Shown piece by piece: positions 7,691 to 15,472 of a DNA stretch of 16,460 nucleotides. The stretch comes from Porphyromonadaceae bacterium UBA7087. Lineage in GTDB: Bacteria; Bacteroidota; Bacteroidia; Bacteroidales; Muribaculaceae. The stretch is from assembly GCA_002493515.1 (NCBI GenBank), contig DKYZ01000068.1, forward strand, positions 24,360-40,819, read 5' to 3'. A program made the translations under genes and the position numbers. The first letter of the stretch is position 1; every line of letters starts with the position of its first letter. The notes under the pieces were generated by a model that saw only the letters and a list, made by a program, of their open reading frames with translations, was not told the DNA's origin and ran no database searches.

Positions 7691-8227
7691 AGGGGAGGGG
7701 CGGAAGAGGGAGAAGTTGACGCTGCCGTAGACGCGGTGCTGGAAGAAGCCGGGGAGGTCGGAGAAATCATGCTTCGATGAATGCTCCACTATCACGAGGG
7801 TATCCTCCTTAAGCATGTCGGAACCCAGGATGAGCCCCGGGATTTCATCGAATCGCGGATGGTCGTAGGGGGGATCGGCGAAGATTATGTCGTATTTTTT
7901 CGTGCAGGTGGCGATATATCTGAATACGTCGCCCTTTATCACGTGGAGATTTTCGTCGTCGAGTTTCTCCTTGACGCTGCGGATGAATGAGGCCTGGACG
8001 GGCGCCATCTCCACGGCGGTGACATCGGTGCATCCCCGCGAGAGAAACTCAAGGCTTATGGCTCCCGTGCCGGCAAAGAGGTCAAGGGCGTCCTTGCCCT
8101 CGAGATCCTCCATATTCTCTATGACATTGAAGATGTTTTCACGGGCAAAATCCGTCGTGGGGCGTGCCGTAATGTTCTTGGGGACGTCGAAGCGCCGGCG
8201 TCCGTATTTACCTCTTATTATTCTCAT
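7670..8227 (-). CDS. rsmD: 16S rRNA (guanine(966)-N2)-methyltransferase
   Basis: RsmD methylates G966 of 16S rRNA in the 30S subunit using S-adenosylmethionine. The protein has 185 residues. MRIIRGKYGRRRFDVP at the N-terminus and RPTTDFARENIFNVI are family hallmarks. DLFAGTGAI (49-57) is the SAM-binding motif I and FADPPY (116-121) is the catalytic motif IV of N2-guanine methyltransferases. The start codon overlaps the DUF3822 stop in an ATGA arrangement, which points to translational coupling. The C-terminus carries an unusual low-complexity tail (RPSPAASPSE) after the usual NFSLF ending, encoded by the local direct repeat at 7676-7690. Confidence 0.95.
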   Translation of the reverse strand: MRIIRGKYGRRRFDVPKNITARPTTDFARENIFNVIENMEDLEGKDALDLFAGTGAISLEFLSRGCTDVTAVEMAPVQASFIRSVKEKLDDENLHVIKGDVFRYIATCTKKYDIIFADPPYDHPRFDEIPGLILGSDMLKEDTLVIVEHSSKHDFSDLPGFFQHRVYGSVNFSLFRPSPAASPSE

Positions 8228-9099
8228 GGTTGCTGTGTGTCGGGGGTGATGGGGGTGTCTTCGGGGGCGTGGGTGTTTTCAGGAACGTGTGATTTTCCTC
8301 TGGCCGCGGAGAACATTGCCGCTGGGGGCATGCTGGCGTCGGAGCTGACTCTGGGCAGCGGGAGCGGCGCGACGCTGCGTAAGAGATGGGAGACGTTCTC
8401 CCTCAGCCAGGCCATTGTCCGGGAATCATTGTCGCATCTGACGTTCAGCTCCGCCGGAGCTATCCCGTAGACTTCCGCCATGTTGAAGATGATATACGCG
8501 GCGTCGGCTGCGGAAGCGACGTCATGCGAGACTCCGCAGAGCAGCTTCCCTCCGCTGAAGAGAAGATAGTCGGCTTTTGAATCGTGGCAGTGGAGATATA
8601 GCGTCGGCTCGTCGGGAGTGATGCGCGAGAGGGCGTCGGCCATCAGCGACAGGCTGCTGGAGATCCGTGTGCCGGGGAAAGTGCGGTCAAGGAAACCCTT
8701 TAGACCCGGAGAGAGGGTGAAGAGGGCGGCCAGGCCGTCGGTCTCATGAATGAATATATCGTAAGGCTCGGTGTGATAGAGCTCGCAGAACATATCCTCG
8801 GCCTCGGTATAGTCTTCACAGCGTTGGGTCCACAGGATACGGTCGGTATCTATGATTATGTCGGCTGAATAGTCGTCGAGCACACGCGGATTGTCGTAGA
8901 CGGCATTCTCGATGTTTGACAGCAGCGTGACCTTGTCCGGCTCCCAGGCGGTATCGAAAATCCGGCCGGCCGGAATCTCCGTGTCGGCGACGCTGAGCAG
9001 ATAGGCGGTCATGCCGCGCGCCGATATGTATATAATGAGACGCCATCGTCCCGTGTCGGCCAGGTCGGCAGCCGAAAGCCTGTAGTGAGGTTCTGTCAT
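8224..9099 (-). CDS. DUF3822 family protein, function unknown
   Basis: The protein has 291 residues from the ATG at 9099 (MTEPHYRLSAADL). The body (about 15-240) matches my memory of DUF3822, a family largely confined to Bacteroidota and often located beside rsmD. Visible features are WRLIIYISARGMTAYLLS, AVYDNPRVLDDYSADIIIDTDRILW near residue 65-90, TLYLHCHDSKADYLLFSGGKLL and YIIFNMAEVYGI. I recall an actin-like fold being proposed for such proteins, but cannot verify it here. The final 45 or so residues form a Pro/Ala/Ser/Thr-rich tail (SDASMPPAAMFSAARG... to TPDTQQP) that looks disordered. There is no signal peptide, so it should be cytoplasmic. A longer frame from 9192 starts with TTG and would include the promoter, so I rejected it. 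The stop overlaps the rsmD start, which suggests the two proteins are made together. Confidence 0.8.
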   Translation of the reverse strand: MTEPHYRLSAADLADTGRWRLIIYISARGMTAYLLSVADTEIPAGRIFDTAWEPDKVTLLSNIENAVYDNPRVLDDYSADIIIDTDRILWTQRCEDYTEAEDMFCELYHTEPYDIFIHETDGLAALFTLSPGLKGFLDRTFPGTRISSSLSLMADALSRITPDEPTLYLHCHDSKADYLLFSGGKLLCGVSHDVASAADAAYIIFNMAEVYGIAPAELNVRCDNDSRTMAWLRENVSHLLRSVAPLPLPRVSSDASMPPAAMFSAARGKSHVPENTHAPEDTPITPDTQQP

Positions 9100-9155
9100 T
9101 TGAATAGATCTGTGGATTTGATGGGTGGTTTCAACCGGGGAGAGCGCCTTCCGCA

Positions 9156-9175
9156 CCTTAACCGTCCGGTTAGGG
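9156..9175. repeat. Near-perfect inverted repeat at the predicted DUF3822 transcription start
   Basis: CCTTAACCG (9156-9164) and CGGTTAGGG (9167-9175) form inverted arms with one G-T pair, separated by TC. The element starts at or just after the transcription start predicted for the leftward cluster. It could be an operator palindrome or a 5'-terminal hairpin in the mRNA. Confidence 0.5.
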
Positions 9176-9180
9176 TAATG

Positions 9181-9188
9181 CAAAATTA
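9181..9188 (-). promoter_or_regulatory. -7 promoter element for the DUF3822-rsmD-ribBA-S9 cluster
   Basis: On the minus strand this reads TAATTTTG, an exact TAnnTTTG match. The expected -33 position about 20 bp upstream is only a T-run (A-run at 9206-9216 on the plus strand) without a clear TTG, so the promoter is less certain than others in this window. It predicts a leader of about 75 bases before the ATG at 9099. Confidence 0.5.
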
Positions 9189-9199
9189 CCAAAAAAATT

Positions 9200-9228
9200 C
9201 CTCAATAGAAAAAAATGTGTGAACTTTG
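9200..9228 (+). promoter_or_regulatory. Possible promoter for the MATE-ispE cluster
   Basis: GAACTTTG (9221-9228), followed by CAG, differs from TAnnTTTG only at its first base. A TTC at 9198-9200 sits 20 bp upstream in place of TTG. If used, transcription would start at about 9233-9235, at the gene's own ATG. No other candidate is visible between this point and the divergent DUF3822 promoter. Confidence 0.35.
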
Positions 9229-9232
9229 CAGT

Positions 9233-10585
9233 ATGAATGCGAAATTACAGGGTATACAGGGCGACATTCTGCGGCTGAGCGTGCCTGCCGTGGTGAGCAA
9301 TATCACGATTCCGTTGCTGGGATTGTGCGACACCGCCATCTCGGGCCATCTCGGGGCGGCGGCCTATCTTGGCGCGATAGCGGTAGGGGCGATGATGCTC
9401 AATGTCACCTTCTGGCTGTTCGGGTTCCTGCGCATGGGCACGAGCGGCCTGGCCGCCAATGCGTTCGGTGCGGGCGACAGCGCGGAGCAGATGCGTGTGC
9501 TCGCCCGGGCCGTGCTTGCCGGATTCTCGATAGGGCTCTTCATCATTCTCCTGCAGCGTCCTCTCGAGTCGCTCCTCATGGCGGCAATCGCTCCTACCGA
9601 GGATGTCAGGAGCCTGGCGACGCGCTATTTCCGCGTATGCATCTGGGGCAGCCCGGCGCTGCTGTCGACCATGGCCGTGAGCGGATGGTTTGTCGGGATG
9701 CAGTCCACATCCTGGCCGATGGCTGTGGCCATTCTCACCAACGTGGTCAACATAGTGCTCAGCCTGACTTTCTCTTTCGGCATGGGCCTGGGGTTCGGCG
9801 GCGTGGCATACGGCACTCTTGCCTCCAACTGGCTCGGCCTTGTGCTCTCGGTGGTGGCTGTGGCGGTCTTCCTGAAGGGGAGGATGGCTTTCCCGCCGCT
9901 CAGGGATGTGCTGAGGGGGCGCGAGATGATGCGTTTCTTCACCGTAAACCGCGACCTTTTCTTCCGGTCGGCGTGCATAATGGCGATCAGTCTTGCCGTG
10001 ACCAGGGTCAGCGCCGGATATGGGGCCGTGATGCTGGGCGCGAACGCCGTGATGATGCAGTTTTTCCATATGTTCTCCTTTTTCATGGACGGCTATGCGT
10101 TCACGGCGGAGGCATTGGTGGGGCGTTATTGCGGTTCCCGCGACAGGGGGATGCTCCGTCTCTCTGTCTGGTCGCTTCTCGTATGGACTCTCGCCCTGAC
10201 AGCCGCCTTCACGCTGCTTTACGGCCTGGGCTGGCGTCCGATCGCGGGGCTGCTTACGGATGTGGGCGATGTGGTGGAGGCTCTCGGCCCGTTGTCGGTG
10301 TTTATCATCCTGATTCCGGTGGTGTCGTCGTGGGCGTTTCTTCTCGACGGTTTCTACGTGGGGGTGACCAGGACGGGCAGGATGCTTTTTGCCACGGCAC
10401 TGTCGGCGGTGGTCTTCTTCGGCACTGCCTTTGTGGATATCCATGACGGAGGGCCTGTGGTCGCGTCGCCGGAGCTGAGCCGGCTGTGGGTCGCCTTTCT
10501 GTCTTATCTCCTGGTGAGGGGGGTGGCGCTCGGTTTGCTCTGGCCCGACACATTGCGCCGTATATTTGATGAACCGAAAAAATGA
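9233..10585 (+). CDS. MATE family multidrug/toxin exporter (DinF-like)
   Basis: The protein has 450 residues with about 12 hydrophobic segments, as expected for MATE antiporters in the inner membrane. These use a Na+ or H+ gradient to export cationic or toxic compounds. The N-terminal stretch VPAVVSNITIPLLGLCDTAISGHL...YLGAIAVGAMMLNVTFWLFGFLRMGTSGLAANAFGAGD is characteristic of the DinF branch, including the conserved Asp33 of the first helix and the FLRMGTSGL loop. A second repeat starts near residue 230 (VNRDLFFRSACIMAISLAVT). An ATG at 9215 adds six residues (MCELCS), but the start at 9233 matches the family better. ispE follows after only 10 bp, so the two are probably cotranscribed. The substrate cannot be inferred. 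Confidence 0.93.
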   Translation: MNAKLQGIQGDILRLSVPAVVSNITIPLLGLCDTAISGHLGAAAYLGAIAVGAMMLNVTFWLFGFLRMGTSGLAANAFGAGDSAEQMRVLARAVLAGFSIGLFIILLQRPLESLLMAAIAPTEDVRSLATRYFRVCIWGSPALLSTMAVSGWFVGMQSTSWPMAVAILTNVVNIVLSLTFSFGMGLGFGGVAYGTLASNWLGLVLSVVAVAVFLKGRMAFPPLRDVLRGREMMRFFTVNRDLFFRSACIMAISLAVTRVSAGYGAVMLGANAVMMQFFHMFSFFMDGYAFTAEALVGRYCGSRDRGMLRLSVWSLLVWTLALTAAFTLLYGLGWRPIAGLLTDVGDVVEALGPLSVFIILIPVVSSWAFLLDGFYVGVTRTGRMLFATALSAVVFFGTAFVDIHDGGPVVASPELSRLWVAFLSYLLVRGVALGLLWPDTLRRIFDEPKK

Positions 10586-10595
10586 TGTATGACTT

Positions 10596-11495
10596 ATGAT
10601 AAGATTTGTAAACGCCAAGATAAATCTTGGACTTGACATTGTGAGGAAACGGGAGGATGGCTATCATGACCTCTCCACTGTGTTCTATCCCGTAGGCATC
10701 CATAGCGGGACTCCGGAGGATGCCGGCGCTTTCTGCGACATTATGGAGGTAGTGGGCAAGGCGGAGGGCACGTCCGGCGGCGACGAGTTCATCCTTCGCG
10801 GCAGGAGGGTGGACTGCCCGCTTGAAAAGAACCTGTTTTACCGCGCGGCGACGGAATTCGCCTCCGAGACCGTCCGGGCTGGCAGGGCGCCGTTGCCCTC
10901 GTCTGTGTATATACTGGAGAAGCATCTGCCCGACGGGGCGGGGCTCGGGGGAGGAAGCGCCGACGCGGGGATGCTGCTTGCGATGCTCAATGAGATGCTC
11001 GCGGAGCGCGACGGCGAGGGTTTTCCTGCCGACGCGATGATCTGGATGGCCGCCAGGCTCGGGGCCGACTGCCCGTTCTTCATAATCAACCGTTGCTGCT
11101 ATGCCTCGGGCATAGGGGAGAGGCTGGAGCCCATGGCCCTGGACCTGTCGGGAAAATGGATAGTGATAGCCAAGCCAGACCTGCATATATCCACCAAGGA
11201 GGCTTTCGCGGGAGTGCGTCCGCGGCAGCCGGAGTTTGACCTCAGGAAGCTTCCGGAATTGCCTTTGGCGGAATGGCGCCACGTGGTGAAGAATGATTTC
11301 GAGGAGTCGCTTTTCCCTAACTATCCTGTGTTGGGAAGACTCAAGGAGATGCACTATTGCTCAGGGGCGCTGTTTTCGCTCATGTCGGGTTCAGGCTCAT
11401 CGGTCTATGGAATATATGAAGACAGGGAAAGCGCCAGGAAAGCGGCTGAGAAACTGCGCTCAACCGTATCAGACGTTTGGTTGTTGTCTTTATAA
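10596..11495 (+). CDS. ispE: 4-diphosphocytidyl-2-C-methyl-D-erythritol kinase
   Basis: IspE phosphorylates CDP-methylerythritol with ATP in the MEP pathway of isoprenoid precursor synthesis, in the cytoplasm. The protein has 299 residues, somewhat longer than the usual 270-290. The N-terminal AKINLGLDIVRKREDGYHDLSTVF (7-30) includes the active-site Lys8. LPDGAGLGGGSADAG (111-125) is the GHMP-kinase ATP-binding loop. RLGADCPFF (154-162) contains the catalytic Asp158. MSGSGSSVYGIY (263-274) is the third GHMP motif. All key residues are present. It begins 10 bp after the MATE stop and ends 141 bp before grpE, with a weak promoter-like sequence in that gap. Confidence 0.97.
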   Translation: MIRFVNAKINLGLDIVRKREDGYHDLSTVFYPVGIHSGTPEDAGAFCDIMEVVGKAEGTSGGDEFILRGRRVDCPLEKNLFYRAATEFASETVRAGRAPLPSSVYILEKHLPDGAGLGGGSADAGMLLAMLNEMLAERDGEGFPADAMIWMAARLGADCPFFIINRCCYASGIGERLEPMALDLSGKWIVIAKPDLHISTKEAFAGVRPRQPEFDLRKLPELPLAEWRHVVKNDFEESLFPNYPVLGRLKEMHYCSGALFSLMSGSGSSVYGIYEDRESARKAAEKLRSTVSDVWLLSL

Positions 11496-11531
11496 ATGAG
11501 TCTTGAGGAATGTTAAAAAGCTGAAAGGCGG

Positions 11532-11560
11532 TTGGCCGGAACGGATTTTAACATAATTTG
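11532..11560 (+). promoter_or_regulatory. Possible promoter for grpE-dnaJ
   Basis: TTG at 11532-11534 is followed 19 bp later by TAATTTG (11554-11560), one T short of the TAnnTTTG consensus. A second weaker -7-like sequence, AATATTTG, lies at 11565-11572. A leader of about 70 bases would result. I see no CIRCE palindrome (HrcA site). Confidence 0.35.
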
Positions 11561-11636
11561 GCTCAATATTTGATGAAGGAATAATAAAAAGTGGGCTTCG
11601 ACAGAAATCGAGAGGCTCGGAAAAAATAGACCGAAA

Positions 11637-12251
11637 ATGGGAAAGAATCACAAAAATCATAGCAATGGCCGTGACGGACAGGAAATCGACGGACGGCCCG
11701 AGGTGAATGAAGAGAATGTCGAGGGTGCGGCTCCTGAGGTAGAGGAGGTGGTGCCCGAGGATATGGATGATGCGGATGATGAGGTTGACCCCGATGTCGA
11801 GAAGGAGGTCGTGGAGCTGAGGGAGAACCTTGCCAAGGAGAAGAGGGAGTATCTCTTCCTGATGGCAGAGTTCGACAATTTCCGCAAGCGTACCCTCAAG
11901 GAGAAATCGGAGCTGGTGAGAAACGCCGGCGAGCAGGTTCTCAAGGGTCTGCTTCCCATTGTGGATGATTTCGAGCGCGGGCTCAAGTCGATGGAGAGCG
12001 TGGAGGATGTCTCTGCGGTCAAGGAGGGCATGGTGCTTATCTACAATAAGCTGAAGAAATATCTTGAGCAGAACGGAGTGAAGGAGTTTGACCCGGAAGA
12101 TAAGGAATTTGACGCCGACCGCCATGAGGCCATATCGGCTGTGCCGGTGGCCGACGAGTCGCTTAAAGGCAAGATACTCGACACAGTGGAGAAAGGCTAT
12201 ATGCTTAACGACAAGGTGCTTCGCCATGCCAAGGTAGTGGTAGGTCAATAA
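11637..12251 (+). CDS. grpE: GrpE, nucleotide-exchange factor of DnaK
   Basis: GrpE releases ADP from the chaperone DnaK and lets it cycle; it acts in the cytoplasm as a dimer. The protein has 204 residues. Residues 1-50 are a charged, acidic, probably disordered N-terminus (EVEEVVPEDMDDADDEVDPD). Residues of about 52-90 form the long dimer helix ending in the family motif YLFLMAEFDNFRKRTLKE. LLPIVDDFERGL and the beta domain with DRHEAISAVPV and GKILDTVEKGYMLNDKVLRHAKVVV complete the fold. It is followed 12 bp later by dnaJ, so the two co-chaperones are made from one transcript. DnaK itself is not in the window. Confidence 0.97.
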   Translation: MGKNHKNHSNGRDGQEIDGRPEVNEENVEGAAPEVEEVVPEDMDDADDEVDPDVEKEVVELRENLAKEKREYLFLMAEFDNFRKRTLKEKSELVRNAGEQVLKGLLPIVDDFERGLKSMESVEDVSAVKEGMVLIYNKLKKYLEQNGVKEFDPEDKEFDADRHEAISAVPVADESLKGKILDTVEKGYMLNDKVLRHAKVVVGQ

Positions 12252-12263
12252 TATGTAATCAAG

Positions 12264-13433
12264 ATGGCAGAGAAAAGAGATTATTATGAAGTGCTGGGGG
12301 TGCCCAAGAGCGCCACAGCCGATGAAATAAAGAAGGCCTACCGCAAGAAGGCGGTGCAGTATCATCCTGACCGCAATCCCGGCGACAAGGAGGCCGAGGA
12401 GAAGTTCAAGGAGGCCGCAGAGGCGTATGCCGTGCTCAGCGATGCCGACAAGCGTGCGAAGTATGACCAGTTCGGCCACTCGATGGGTCCGCAGGGCTTC
12501 GGAGGCGGCGCGGGCGGTTTCGGAGGCTTCGGAGGTTTCGGCGGCGGCATGTCGATGGAGGATATCTTCGCCAATTTCGGCGATATCTTCGGCGGCGCGT
12601 TCGGCGGCGCTCCGCGTAAGCACGTCAACAAGGGCACCGACCTTCGCATCACGGTGAAGGTGACGCTCAAGGATATAATGAACGGTGTCGACAAGAAGCT
12701 TAAGATACCGCGTCTGGTGGCATGCTCGCATTGCCACGGCACGGGTGCCAAGGACGGCACGGCGTTCAAGGAGTGTCCGCGCTGCCACGGCACGGGCTAC
12801 ATAAGGGTGGTGCAGAACACCTTCTTCGGCCAGCAGCAGAGCACGTCGGTATGTCCGGAGTGTAACGGCGAGGGTAAGATCATCACGGAGCCCTGCTCGT
12901 ATTGCGGCGGCAGCGGCGTAGAGAAGAAAGAGGAGGTGGTGAGCTTCCACATTCCTGCCGGAGTAGAGAGCGGAATGGTGCTGACGATGCGCGGCCAGGG
13001 GAATGCCCCGCGCCACGGAGGCGTCAACGGCGACCTGCTGATCGTAATCCAGGAGGAGAAGGACGCGGAGCTTATCCGCGACGGCAACGACCTTATCTAC
13101 AATCTGATGCTCGACTTCCCGACGGCAGCCCTGGGAGGCAGCGCGGAGATTCCTACCGTAGATGGCCGCGCGAGGGTGAAGATCGCAGCCGGCACACAGC
13201 CCGGAAAGGTATTGCGTCTGCGTGGCAAGGGTCTTCCGCAATACAACAGCGGCGTGAAGGGCGACCTGCTTGTGAATGTGATGGTATATGTGCCTGAGAA
13301 CCTCACCGATGCCGAGAAGGCGGCGATAGAGAGTCTCAAGGATTCCTCCAATATAGTCCCCACCGAGTCTACCATACAGCGAATCTTCTCGCGTCTGCGA
13401 CATATCTTCAGCAAGGAGAACCGCGGGGAGTGA
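12264..13433 (+). CDS. dnaJ: DnaJ, type A Hsp40 co-chaperone
   Basis: DnaJ delivers unfolded clients to DnaK and stimulates its ATPase in the cytoplasm. The protein has 389 residues. The J domain (1-70) has YHPDRNPG with the essential His34-Pro35-Asp36. A Gly/Phe-rich linker follows (77-115, GGFGGFGGFGGG) with MEDIFANFGDIFGG. Four zinc-binding repeats of the CxxCxGxG type start at Cys154, Cys171, Cys197 and Cys211, so both zinc centres are complete. The C-terminal client-binding domains (about 225-360) contain HIPAGVESGMVLTMRGQGNAP and AGTQPGKVLRLRGKGLP. Nothing is missing. The gene sits 12 bp after grpE and is closed by a strong bidirectional terminator. Confidence 0.98.
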   Translation: MAEKRDYYEVLGVPKSATADEIKKAYRKKAVQYHPDRNPGDKEAEEKFKEAAEAYAVLSDADKRAKYDQFGHSMGPQGFGGGAGGFGGFGGFGGGMSMEDIFANFGDIFGGAFGGAPRKHVNKGTDLRITVKVTLKDIMNGVDKKLKIPRLVACSHCHGTGAKDGTAFKECPRCHGTGYIRVVQNTFFGQQQSTSVCPECNGEGKIITEPCSYCGGSGVEKKEEVVSFHIPAGVESGMVLTMRGQGNAPRHGGVNGDLLIVIQEEKDAELIRDGNDLIYNLMLDFPTAALGGSAEIPTVDGRARVKIAAGTQPGKVLRLRGKGLPQYNSGVKGDLLVNVMVYVPENLTDAEKAAIESLKDSSNIVPTESTIQRIFSRLRHIFSKENRGE

Positions 13434-13455
13434 TTCCTGCCGTGACAATAGCATT

Positions 13456-13490
13456 AAAAAAGCGCCTCAGACTGTCTGAGGCGCTTTTTT
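13456..13490. terminator. Bidirectional intrinsic terminator between dnaJ and the M6 protease gene
   Basis: A 16-bp perfect stem pairs 13456-13471 with 13475-13490 around the loop CTG. The core is GCGCCTCAG/CTGAGGCGC, flanked by six A on the left and six T on the right, so it has a U-tract when transcribed from either side. The convergent stop codons are 23 bases (dnaJ) and 21 bases (M6 protease) away. Confidence 0.95.
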
Positions 13491-13510
13491 AGTGCGGTCG
13501 TCACGGCTCG

Positions 13511-15472
13511 TTATCTCACGATTACCTTTGCGGCGCGTGAGGATGATTTCACGATGTAGAGTCCGGCGGGGAGGGTTGTCGCGTCGCCGGCTGCGATCTG
13601 GGCGATGCGGCGTCCGGCGATGTCATAGACGGCGGTAGTCTCGGCGCAGGTTATCGTGCGTCCCTGTATCGACCAGGAAGCGCGGTTGCCTGTAATCGAC
13701 TCCACGGCATCGGTGTTGCCGGCCACCTTGCTGTGAAGATCGAATGTGATGATGCCGTCCTCGCTCTCGGCGATGTTCTCGAGATTGATTCCGAGAGGTT
13801 TCTTTGCCCACGACTTGAAGGCGGGCTTGGAGTCCTCGGCATAGCGTGACACGTTCTTCTTTCCGGGGAACGGGTCGCCCTTGCGTGAGCCGTCGGTCTT
13901 GGAGTTGTCGGCCTCGATGAGGTCTACATACTGATGCGAGGCGTTGTTGTTCACCTGGTTGTAAAGCCATACCTTCTCGTCGAAGTCCACGTGCCAGATG
14001 AGCATTCCGTGTCCCGGGATGTATGTGTCGTTGCCCGTCTGCTGGCGGTTCTCGAAAAGGAAATACTCCTTGTCGCTCGCCCAGGCGATGAAGGCTACGT
14101 TCTCGTCTGTCATGTTGGGCAGCGTGTAGGCCTGTACAGTCACTTCCGGCTCGTCGTCGCCCTGCTCGCCCTCCTTCTCGGGATCCTGTGGATCTTCGGG
14201 GTCTTCCGGATTCTCAGGCTCGTCGGGGTTCAGGGAGGCGGTGTATTCGGTCTCCCACTTTATCGGCTCCATCCATCCGAGGGCGAAACGCTCGAAGGAG
14301 GAGTAGTTGGGCGGTGTGCGTCCCTCGTTGTTGTACGGGCCCTGGTCGAGCGGGGAGAACGGGCCGGGCGTGAAGGCCGAGGTGTAGCTGGTGGCGTAGA
14401 GGTCGGGAAGACCGAGCACGTGGCTGAACTCATGCACGAATGTGCCGATTCCGTCGGGACGCCTTGTCTGATGGTCTATCTCGTTGGAGCAGGCGTAGTG
14501 GTCCACCTGCACGTCGTCGTATATGAATTTCTTTGACGGATATGCGTAGCTGAGGTCGTATGAGTGGGGCCATACGGTGTCATTGCCGCCGCCGTCGGCC
14601 TCGCCGAAGCCGGCATAGAATACGAAGATATTGTCTACCTTGCCGTCGCCGTCGCTGTCATATTGCGAGAAATCCACCTCTTCGTCGAGGAGGTCGCAGG
14701 CGTCTGTCACCATGTCCCAGGGACGACGGTCATTTTTGTTCATGTCGTTTCCGCCGTAATATTTCATCTTCTGGGGAAGCGTCACGGGGCCGTAGACGTC
14801 AAACTGGGGCATAAAGAGGCCGTTGGAGTTGTAGATGAACCAGTCGCGGCAGCTTCCGGTGGCCTCGTAGTCGGAGAATCCCTCTTCATTGATCATGCGT
14901 GTGAAGTAGTCGCCGGGGATGTAGTCTGTGATCTTGTCGCTAACCTTGTCGCCGAATTTCACGTCCTCGTATTCCACGAGGATTACGATTGCCTTGGGGT
15001 CGCCGAAGGGAGGGAATGAGCTGGGCATCAGACCGGGGTTCTGTGTCTGGCCCGGCTCTTTGCGCATTTTCTGCATTCTCTCGACGTTGGCAGCTGTGTT
15101 AAGCTCCATGCTCTTTTCGGAGGCTTTCAGGATCTCGGTGGTGTTGATGGATGCCAGGAAGCTGTTGGTGGCTGCGCTGCGAGCGCTTTTCTCAACGGCC
15201 TTGAACTCGGAAGGGGCGAGCGAGCCGTCGGTGCAGAGGCGGGCGTAGGTGTACGCGCCGGTCTGGTCGGCCATGAGCAGGTAGCCGTCTTCGCTGAAGG
15301 TACGGTGATTGAATTCATCGCCCTCGAGCCGGATGGTCACTGATGTGCCGTCGGGCTGGGTGAACTTGATGAGTCCGGGATAGGCCGGCACGGCAAGTGC
15401 TGCTGACGGGGCAGCAAGCATGGCGGCCGCGATAAGTGCCTTTCCCAAAGGACTTTGTGTCATTCTGGTCAT
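13511..15472 (-). CDS. Secreted M6 family zinc metalloprotease with T9SS C-terminal sorting domain
   Basis: The protein has 653 residues. Residues 1-28 are a signal peptide (ALIAAAMLAAPSAALA). VPAYPGLIKFTQPDGTSVTIRLEGDEFNHRTFSEDGYLL is the propeptide-like opening typical of Bacteroidota M6 proteins. The catalytic domain includes AIVILVEYEDVKF, YDSDGDGKVDNIFVFYAGFGEADGG and the zinc site HEFSHVLGLPD (His347, Glu348, His351, Asp357), as in immune inhibitor A-like proteases. EYFLFENRQQTG...LIWHVD is another M6 signature. Between these, residues 415-445 hold an acidic Pro-rich insert (NPDEPENPEDPEDPQDPEK). The last 40 or so residues (VYDIAGRRI...LPAGLYIVKSS...KVIVR) are a type A T9SS domain, so the enzyme is probably secreted or anchored at the cell surface. 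Substrates are unknown. Methionine 4 is an alternative start. Confidence 0.93.
   Translation of the reverse strand: MTRMTQSPLGKALIAAAMLAAPSAALAVPAYPGLIKFTQPDGTSVTIRLEGDEFNHRTFSEDGYLLMADQTGAYTYARLCTDGSLAPSEFKAVEKSARSAATNSFLASINTTEILKASEKSMELNTAANVERMQKMRKEPGQTQNPGLMPSSFPPFGDPKAIVILVEYEDVKFGDKVSDKITDYIPGDYFTRMINEEGFSDYEATGSCRDWFIYNSNGLFMPQFDVYGPVTLPQKMKYYGGNDMNKNDRRPWDMVTDACDLLDEEVDFSQYDSDGDGKVDNIFVFYAGFGEADGGGNDTVWPHSYDLSYAYPSKKFIYDDVQVDHYACSNEIDHQTRRPDGIGTFVHEFSHVLGLPDLYATSYTSAFTPGPFSPLDQGPYNNEGRTPPNYSSFERFALGWMEPIKWETEYTASLNPDEPENPEDPEDPQDPEKEGEQGDDEPEVTVQAYTLPNMTDENVAFIAWASDKEYFLFENRQQTGNDTYIPGHGMLIWHVDFDEKVWLYNQVNNNASHQYVDLIEADNSKTDGSRKGDPFPGKKNVSRYAEDSKPAFKSWAKKPLGINLENIAESEDGIITFDLHSKVAGNTDAVESITGNRASWSIQGRTITCAETTAVYDIAGRRIAQIAAGDATTLPAGLYIVKSSSRAAKVIVR

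Noticed and set aside
7582..7770. A 63-residue N-terminal extension of RibBA
   Set aside because: It is Pro/Ser-rich low-complexity sequence that overlaps rsmD; known RibBA proteins begin near MDNKIKLDTIEEAI.
9100..9192. A longer DUF3822 protein starting at 9192
   Set aside because: It would begin with TTG inside the promoter and read through the palindrome; ATG 9099 fits the family length.
9245..11354. Long antisense frames opposite the MATE and ispE genes, and another frame inside MATE
   Set aside because: Their translations are rich in His, Arg, Gln and Pro with no domains, as expected for shadows of GC-rich coding sequence.
11496..11636. A CIRCE operator for the grpE-dnaJ heat-shock genes
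   Set aside because: No 9-base inverted repeat of the TTAGCACTC type is present.
11490..13454. A 654-codon open frame on the minus strand across grpE and dnaJ
   Set aside because: It mirrors two certain genes and their intergenic region, shows no recognisable domain, and runs into the dnaJ terminator. It is a by-product of GC-rich codon use on the other strand.
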